Of a stretch of DNA of 64,000 nucleotides, positions 58,301 through 64,000 are shown piece after piece (position 1 is the stretch's first letter; each line of letters begins with the position of its first letter). The position numbers were made by a program, and so were the translations under genes. This stretch comes from Neonectria sp. B-13 (lineage: Eukaryota > Ascomycota > Sordariomycetes > Hypocreales > Nectriaceae). The notes beneath the pieces were generated by a model. The model made no database searches and was not told where the DNA came from. It saw only the letters and a list, made by a program, of their open reading frames with translations. The stretch covers positions 124,001-188,000 of the forward strand of contig NOKP01000010.1 of the NCBI GenBank assembly GCA_002682825.1, given 5' to 3'.

Positions 58301-60810
58301 ACTGTCACAAGCAGGCTACAGACTTCCAAGCGTTGTTAGGCTTCAACAGCTAATCTAATTACCGTGAAGCCCACAACGGTACCCACCCGCCAGTCCCGTT
58401 TTCTATGTCTTTTTGCTAGTCTTTTTTGTCTCGGCCGACTTGGCGAGTCTCCGCCTCTCTGTCTAACGTCTTTTCGCTTGTCAGCGGAGCCTGGAGACCC
58501 ATCGTCATATATCCGTTAGGTCTTTGAAAATCTTTTTTTTTCTTGGTCTTGGCTCGCTCTTGGCCGTTGGCCCGTGGCCGGTAGTTTTCGGCCGGGACTT
58601 GTCGGTGTGGATGTCGTCAAGGCCGGCTAGTGGGACGATGCAATGAGGATCGACTTTGCCCTGGTCCGGTCATCTGATGCCTCCATCTGCCTCGTTGTGT
58701 GTCTTTCCGCCGGCCGTTCCGGGGTGTACACAGTCTCGACTCTCTGGTGGATGGGGAGTGCTGCTGCAGGCCTCGGCATGGGTGGGCTCTGCAGCAAAAA
58801 CCGCTCGCTAAAGTCACTGCACAGGTTTTTTTTTACTATGGTACAGGGGTCCGTTGCCTGTGTGACGTGAGGCTATTCGGCATGAACCGCGGAACATTCG
58901 GTTCTTTAATTGCTGCGGATACGTTGAACGGAGTGGGCTCTCTTCTTTCTGATTCTCTGCACGCTTCGTGCGTTGGACAGCAGCTTGCGGAGACTTCGGG
59001 CCTCTACGATTCCGTTGCTGGTTGCCGAATCGCCGAATCGGGCTTTACAGCGACAATGGAAGGACATTCCCAGGTTCTTGGTCTGAGTGGGCGAATCGCA
59101 ATCTGCTGCCTCAATGCTGGAGGCTTGATGCTTGGCTCTTCAGCCTCCATAGCTCATTTCCAACAACCATGCATGAACCCATTGTGTCCCAAACCCGGCC
59201 CATCAACCACGCGGCAATCGTTGTTTGGCGCTGTGTCCACGTAGCGGGCCATGCAAGCTTCATCTTTGTATTCAGAACGGCCACATAACCGGCCTTTGTT
59301 CAACGAGCCCGTGCGAACGTAATGCGACCGGGAGCAGTCATGGCCCTACGCCCCGCAATAGAGCGGCGCATCACTGCTCATGTGGATGGGATCGGCGCCG
59401 ACAGCTCCTACATGGATATGTGGGCGAGTGGTCGAGGCTTACGTGCTGATCTCCGGTTGAGTGGTTGCTCTGTTCGTCAAGAATCATTAAGCTGACAGGA
59501 GGAGTAGTTCGATCTGGGCTGTCATTGTAGTGGCCGGTGACAAATGTATGTGATGTTGAGTTCACGGACCCTGCTTGGGTTGTTCCCTGGCTAGGAACAG
59601 GATTGGCAAGATGACATTGACTATACCAGTAGTGCATGAAATAGATGGGAACTCCTCATCAATGAAGTGTAAAGCATCACACGTCTTTGCTTCCTCATGC
59701 CTACAATAGCTCGTGTAACCCCAGAGTCTCACCAGCGACCCATCCACCACACGGTCAAAACCACGCAGTGTTTACACCCATACCCGAGCTCAACTCCCCA
59801 CGTCCTAGGAGTTGACATTCTAGCCTCAGGACAGCTAAATCTAGCCCCCGTGCAAGTTCATCGACCCGTTCCCAAGACTTCAAACACAGCCTCGACTCAC
59901 GACAACGGGGTTCTGGGTCTCAAACCTCTGGCATGTAGGATAAGACGAGGCACGTCATAGTGATGACGACGGGTGCCAAGGCTAAACGTGGCGAGTTGAA
60001 GGCTATGCAAGGTCCCAGCATGTCTGTACAGCTCGGGGGCTGAGCTAGAAAAACTCTACCCAGCGACTCGGGAGTTGGTGGCTTGTGTGTTTTGCCATCT
60101 TTTGTTCCTACCTCAACTCTGCTGCAAACAGGGAAGAGAGTACATAGGTCTCATGGTAGTCTCACATGCGTGGCATTGATTAAGCTATTTCTTCGTCTAG
60201 ACCCAGGGCTTGCGTCGAACACAGAAACCTGTCGACAACGTTGGGTTCGTAACTGGGGTTTGATCTGGCTGTTTAGGACCCCAAGAGTGTCGGATCGGAG
60301 AGAAAGATGCATTTACTCAGGACTTAACAGGCTCACATGTCACTTAACGTGTCACCGACGATGAAATGTCAACCGGGGTTCGATGAACAACCTGTTTACT
60401 CAGACATTTGCCTACACAGTATCTACTCCCTCATCGCAGCTACCATAACAACAACGTCAAACTCATATATGAGCTCCTGACTGGAGAGCCAAACAAGCAA
60501 GTTCCTGGGCGTCTCATCTTCCTAAAATCACCACCAACGCCATGCCGTCGTATTCGACAGACCCCCGTGCCTCTCATCGTGGTATCAAAGCACCAGAATC
60601 GCAGCAAGTCAAGCAAGAAAAAGAGAATATGCAAGCCGCCTTCGGCTTCCAAAGTGATCGCCACCTGTACCTTCGGGAGAGCCTCTTCCGACAGACTTTG
60701 TTAAACCAAACCGCACGCGTGTGAACCAGTGTCATGTCCTAAGCTTGGGGATAGAGCAATCATCTTCTACCTTTGTAGAGGTAGGACGGGTAGGTTGTGT
60801 ACGGGGGCTT
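52343..60810. other. Very long gene-empty region (8.5 kb)
   Basis: Between the aur1 start and the rpa34 stop I find no coding region with a plausible start, splice pattern or recognisable residues. The base composition is not AT-rich, so it does not look like RIP-mutated repeat DNA. No terminal repeats or transposase motifs are seen. The first 500 bp is the aur1 promoter and CT-rich (minus strand) leader. Open frames up to about 240 codons lie on both strands and overlap. Local CTCAAGCC direct repeats occur near 56,420-56,465. It might hold clade-specific small genes or non-coding RNAs that cannot be judged by eye. Confidence 0.5.
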
Positions 60811-62933
60811 CTAGCTCGAGGACAAACCCTGGGGAGGCGGCACGGGCGTCACCTTGCGGATGGGTGTCTTCGCGCTCTCCTTCTCCTTGCGCTTCTTGGT
60901 GCGCTTCTCCTCCTTGGCGACGCTGGGCGAACCGGCGGGGATGGATTGGGAGGAGTGAGGAATTGCTGGTAAGGGGATGGGCGTCTGCTTCGAGGCGGCC
61001 GAGAGGACAGGCAGCTCAAGCTTGAGCTCCTTGGGCTCCTTGGTCTTCTTGGGCTTCTTGGAAGTGCTGGATGCCGGGAGAGAAGCGGACTTGGGAACTG
61101 GAGTGGACACAGACGGGATCTGGGGGAAGGCCGGGGGTAGCACAGGAGTCTGCTTCTTTGTGGAAGTAGATGGGGGCTCGGAGCCGAGGTCGGGGCTGCC
61201 AGATCGAGCGGTCTTCTGCTTCTTCGGGTTGCTCACAGCAGAGTTGTTCTCCAACACGAGCTGTGCAGCGGCGGCCGCGGTATCCTCCTCCGAGACAGTG
61301 TGCTTCCGCTTGCCCTTGCGAGAGACGTCGGGGGTTGAGACACCGAGTGTCAGGGAGCTTGGAGCCTCAGTAACGCTTTCGCGGCGCTTCTTTTGCTTCT
61401 TGTCCTTTCCGACTGTTGATGTGGCCGCAGCATGGGTGTCCTTCTCCTTGCTCTTCTTCTTGGGGGTCTTGGATGCCGTTGTGAGAGCGGGAGCTTCCGC
61501 CATCTCAGTATCCGCTTCCACGTTGGTCTCGGCCGCTTCGAGGCTGCCAGAAGCGTTGTTGACACCGATGGGCTGGTAACGAGACTTGAGGCCCTTGGGC
61601 TGGGCGCGAGGGGTTCGCCTTTCAGCGGGCTCAATGGCAGAGCTAGGGAGGCTGGCCAGCTGCGTGGTTTTCTTGATTTGCATGACTTGGTTGACTTGTC
61701 GAGAAGCTACGTATGCCAGGTTAGTAACTGCTTCGAAATACACGTACTTAATCAAAACTTACCCGATCGGTATTGTGAGCCGTCAGCAGACGGGATAAGG
61801 ATCTGGATGTTGCCCTTGGGGGCAATGCTCTCGAAGGAAACACCATATTCCTCGCCGTCATGGGAGAAGAGTGGATCGCCACGCTGAGAGTTGTCCATGG
61901 GGATTTCCAAGTTCTGGACTACCGAGATGGGCACGTTCGAGGGGACAGTAAAGTACCAAACCTGCTTGCCCTCAAGATTGGCCCGGTTGCAGATCTCGGC
62001 GACGTCCTTGCCGTTGGCACCGTCGTCGCTCTTGCGGAGAACGAAATCGGGGGCAATGAAGTTGGGGACGGCGAGCTGTCTGTTGTCCTGACGGTGTTCG
62101 ATGTGCATGGACTCGTCGGCCATCTCCTCGTCCGAGTCTGAGTCTTCACTGGACGAAGAGCTGTCTGACTCGGCTTCGACTGCCTTCTTGGTAGACTTGA
62201 CAGGCTTAGCTTTGGTCTTGCTGTCGCTGGAGCTGCTGGACGTCGATTTGGCGGCGGCGTTTCCATTCACCACGGGCTTGGCCTTAGCCTCGGGCTCATC
62301 CTCGCTCTCATCCTCGCTGGATTCGTCGCTACTGGAATCAGAGCTGGAGTCATTGGCGGCGGTAGGCTTAGTGGGCTCCGAATCGCTGTCGCTATCACTT
62401 TCACTATCGGAGCTGGACGAAGAAGTGCTGGAGCTGCTAGCAGAGGCCTTGGTGGCAGTGACGCCGTTCGTCTGCACCTTGGCCTCACCTTTCTCCGACT
62501 CCGACTCGCTCTCGCTGCTAGTGTCGTCCGAGGACTCTGGCTCTGGCTTGGCTTTGGCAGCGTTCTTTGTAGCGTTGGTGCGTTTGGAAGACGCGTTTCG
62601 TTCGACGTCGCTATCGGCGATCTCGACGTCCTTGTTGCGACGACGCGAGGGCGTGACGGGAGCCTTCACGCCCGCGGCGCCGAGCTTGCGCAGAAAGTCG
62701 GAACCGCCCTCGCCGTCACTGCTGCTGTCGCTATCACTCGACTCAGCCTCGTCGTCGTCATCGCCGTGGGTCTTGAAGAGGTTGTTGGGATCGAAGGAGT
62801 CGGGGTCCTTCTTGATGGCGGGCGCGCGCTTGGCAGGGCGGCGGTTAAACTGGGCTTCGGCGGACAGGCCCTTCTGTGTGTTCTCGATGTGCTTGCTGAG
62901 CGAATGGACCTTGTAGGGTTCCCTGTGCGCCAT
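60811..62933 (-). CDS. rpa34: RNA polymerase I subunit RPA34 (PAF49/CAST family)
   Basis: Two exons, 61763-62933 and 60811-61706 (intron of 56 nt, donor GTAAGT, acceptor CGTAG), give 688 aa. The start MAHREPYKVHSLSKHIENTQKGLSAEAQF was chosen because no in-frame ATG lies upstream and this block is conserved. A long Ser/Asp/Glu-rich stretch (about 60-285) resembles nucleolar acidic domains. The Rpa34 core follows (about 288-420): PNFIAPDFVLRKS, KQVWYFTVPSNVPISVVQNLEIP, GNIQILIPSADGSQYR and, across the junction, ASRQVNQVMQIKK. The remainder is Lys-rich with Ser/Pro spacers and nuclear-signal-like KKxKK clusters. Yeast A34.5 (233 aa) dimerises with A49 like TFIIF on Pol I. The protein here is much longer because of its charged tails. 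It is divergent from grc3. Confidence 0.85.
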
Positions 62934-63123
62934 CTTGGGCGAATTTCGGGTCGAGGCGCGCGCTGGAGAGGGCTCAATTGGGGAGGGGAGGAAGAGCAAG
63001 TGAGCAGAGGTGCTTCCAAGTCGACGATGAAATTTTGGCCGTGGTTGCAGAAAGTCGAATCGCGCTAGTGGGACCCCCACCGAGACGCGCCGGGGAAACT
63101 TTTTTTTGGCAGTAGATGGAAGG

Positions 63124-63133
63124 GAAAATTTTG
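63124..63133. promoter_or_regulatory. RRPE-like motif GAAAATTTTG
   Basis: This near-palindromic AAAATTTT core matches the ribosomal RNA processing element known from promoters of rRNA-processing genes. A shorter GAAATTTTG copy lies about 95 bp to the left, near 63,029-63,037. Confidence 0.45.
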
Positions 63134-63208
63134 GTGGTTGGAGCCTTATCGATAAGCCTTCACTGTGATGTCTTTGTTCACTCACTCACTCACCCACTCA
63201 TGCACTCA

Positions 63209-63214
63209 CTCATC
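63209..63214 (-). promoter_or_regulatory. PAC-like motif (GATGAG on the minus strand)
   Basis: CTCATC on the plus strand reads GTGATGAG on the minus strand, the core of the PAC (polymerase A and C) element that pairs with RRPE in ribosome-biogenesis promoters. It lies 76 bp from the RRPE-like site. Confidence 0.4.
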
Positions 63215-63390
63215 ACTTATCAGCAGAGCCTCGAATGGACTGTACAAACCAGCCCATCAACTAATGGCTGAGAGTATTTTCAAGTTTCTTTCATCGTAAT
63301 TCTCAAACCAATATGTCTGGGTTGTTCCTTTTGTTTACAAGGACCAAGAATTTGGCACATATCTAAGAGAGGCATTCGGGGCCTGTTGCA

Positions 63391-64000
63391 ATGTCATCCA
63401 ACAAGAAACGGAGACTGGAGGGTCTCGAAACCCCCAAGCGTAAGCAGATGCAGTTCATCCTGGCGCCCTGTTCTCTCCATCCTCTCTAGTCTCAAGCTTT
63501 TACCCAAGTTCAGCGGCTAATACAGTTCCCCTGCAGCTATGAGCGCCATCAGTGCCCTGGCAGCTCGCCGGCGCGAAGCCGCAAATCCTTCCACTCCGAC
63601 AACCGATGCTTCTCCCGAGGTTGACGACGAACCCGTAATAAGCACCACCAACTTTTACAGCCCCCTACAGAAGTCTGGAAGCAAGGGCGGCCCAAATTCT
63701 TCGCCCAGCAAAAGCACGCCGAGACCGCATCTGCAGAAGCGAGGTTCCGAACCACACCCAACTCGAGTTAAGGGTGCTGACTCGACGAGGTAGGCACTCT
63801 CACATCCTCTATGTCTATCGCGCTCACAAGCAATCCAGCGAAGGTCTGGGGAACACAGCCTCTGAAACTGCAGCAGACTCCCCAAAGGTTGTTCAGTACT
63901 CATCCTTCCGGCCAACTAAGAGGAACCACCGTGTCAAAACCGGAGGCGTGGTTGAGCTGCGGTTAGAACAGACCGAGGTATGGGTTCGACTCCTCATCTA
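63391..64000 (+). CDS. grc3: Polynucleotide 5'-hydroxyl-kinase Grc3, N-terminal part (cut by window edge)
   Basis: Three exons are visible, 63391-63439, 63537-63789 and 63839-63977, then an intron with donor GTATGG that runs past the window end. That gives 147 residues. The protein begins MSSNKKRRLEGLETPK and contains SAISALAARRREA, TNFYSPLQKS and then VVQYSSFRPTKRNHRVKTGG with VVELRLEQTE. This order, a basic disordered start, an SAI-ALxARR helix and then the YSSF-x-N-beta-domain entry, is what I know of fungal Grc3/NOL9. Its kinase domain would lie outside the window. Grc3 with Las1 processes ITS2 of pre-rRNA and helps Pol I termination. The divergent partner rpa34 supports the assignment. 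Confidence 0.68.

Larger units (their letters stand above)
62934..63390. promoter_or_regulatory. Divergent promoter of rpa34 and grc3
   Basis: 457 bp between two ribosome-biogenesis start codons. It contains RRPE- and PAC-like motifs (separate entries) and a CACT-rich stretch near 63,180-63,215. Confidence 0.6.

Noticed and set aside
62101..62916. 271-codon plus-strand open frame rich in Ser and Leu
   Set aside because: Antisense shadow of the Ser/Asp/Glu-rich part of rpa34, whose repetitive codons leave the opposite strand open.
63984..63995. tRNA B-box-like string GGTTCGACTCC at the right edge
   Set aside because: No A box or acceptor stem at the proper distance upstream. It falls in an intron of grc3.
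1..64000. CRISPR arrays, insertion sequences, prophage or viral genes, rRNA operons
   Set aside because: No regularly spaced repeats, terminal repeats, transposase or viral motifs were seen, and I found no 5S rRNA core. The intron-containing genes are fungal nuclear genes.

Overview
The window is nuclear DNA of a filamentous ascomycete, most likely a Sordariomycete (the order cannot be settled from the sequence alone). The genes encode ordinary eukaryotic housekeeping proteins. They are split by short GT-AG introns of about 47-140 nt, many with a CTAAC/CTGAC-type branch site just before the acceptor. Leaders are rich in C and T, and a nuclear tRNA-Lys carries an intron. I see no transposon, CRISPR array, plasmid or viral gene, and no AT-rich tract of the kind left by RIP.

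Layout, left to right. (1) 1-7,218: the 5' end of proteasome subunit rpn6, divergent from mitochondrial GrpE (mge1); a 603-aa glycosylated-looking membrane protein; an unrecognised 709-aa protein with a coiled-coil C terminus. (2) 7,879-14,064: replication factor C large subunit rfc1, divergent from mitochondrial ribosomal protein L16, followed by rfc5, a second subunit of the same clamp loader. (3) 18,257-21,066: acetyl-CoA synthetase with an unusual Ala/Pro/Glu-rich N-terminal extension; a 93-nt pure G run lies downstream. (4) 23,856-27,533: a membrane-anchored ADAM metalloprotease and a small conserved His/Pro-tailed protein. (5) 29,471-31,751: the TBL1/Sif2 WD40 co-repressor subunit. (6) 37,226-41,690: a TMEM115-like rhomboid-fold membrane protein, tRNA-Lys(CTT), a weak small-gene candidate and a ferric-reductase-like oxidoreductase. 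(7) 42,375-49,217: a Nab3-like RNA-binding protein, a mitochondrial GGQ peptidyl-tRNA hydrolase and a Ca2+/calmodulin-dependent kinase. (8) 50,903-52,342: IPC synthase (aur1). (9) 60,811-64,000: RNA polymerase I subunit rpa34 divergent from the start of grc3, both ribosome-biogenesis genes.

Four intergenic stretches are very long for a fungus (4.2, 2.8, 5.5 and 8.5 kb) and hold no convincing gene. The best leads for a second look are promoter logic shared by functionally paired genes (MCB-like sites at both RFC genes, RRPE/PAC motifs between rpa34 and grc3, a heat-shock-like element at mge1), the acetyl-CoA synthetase extension with its internal 102-nt duplication, a frame-preserving stop-free intron inside the Nab3 RRM, and the poly-G tract. 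I did not find a clearly new multi-gene system. All exon boundaries were inferred by eye from frame, splice signals and protein similarity. They should be treated as models.
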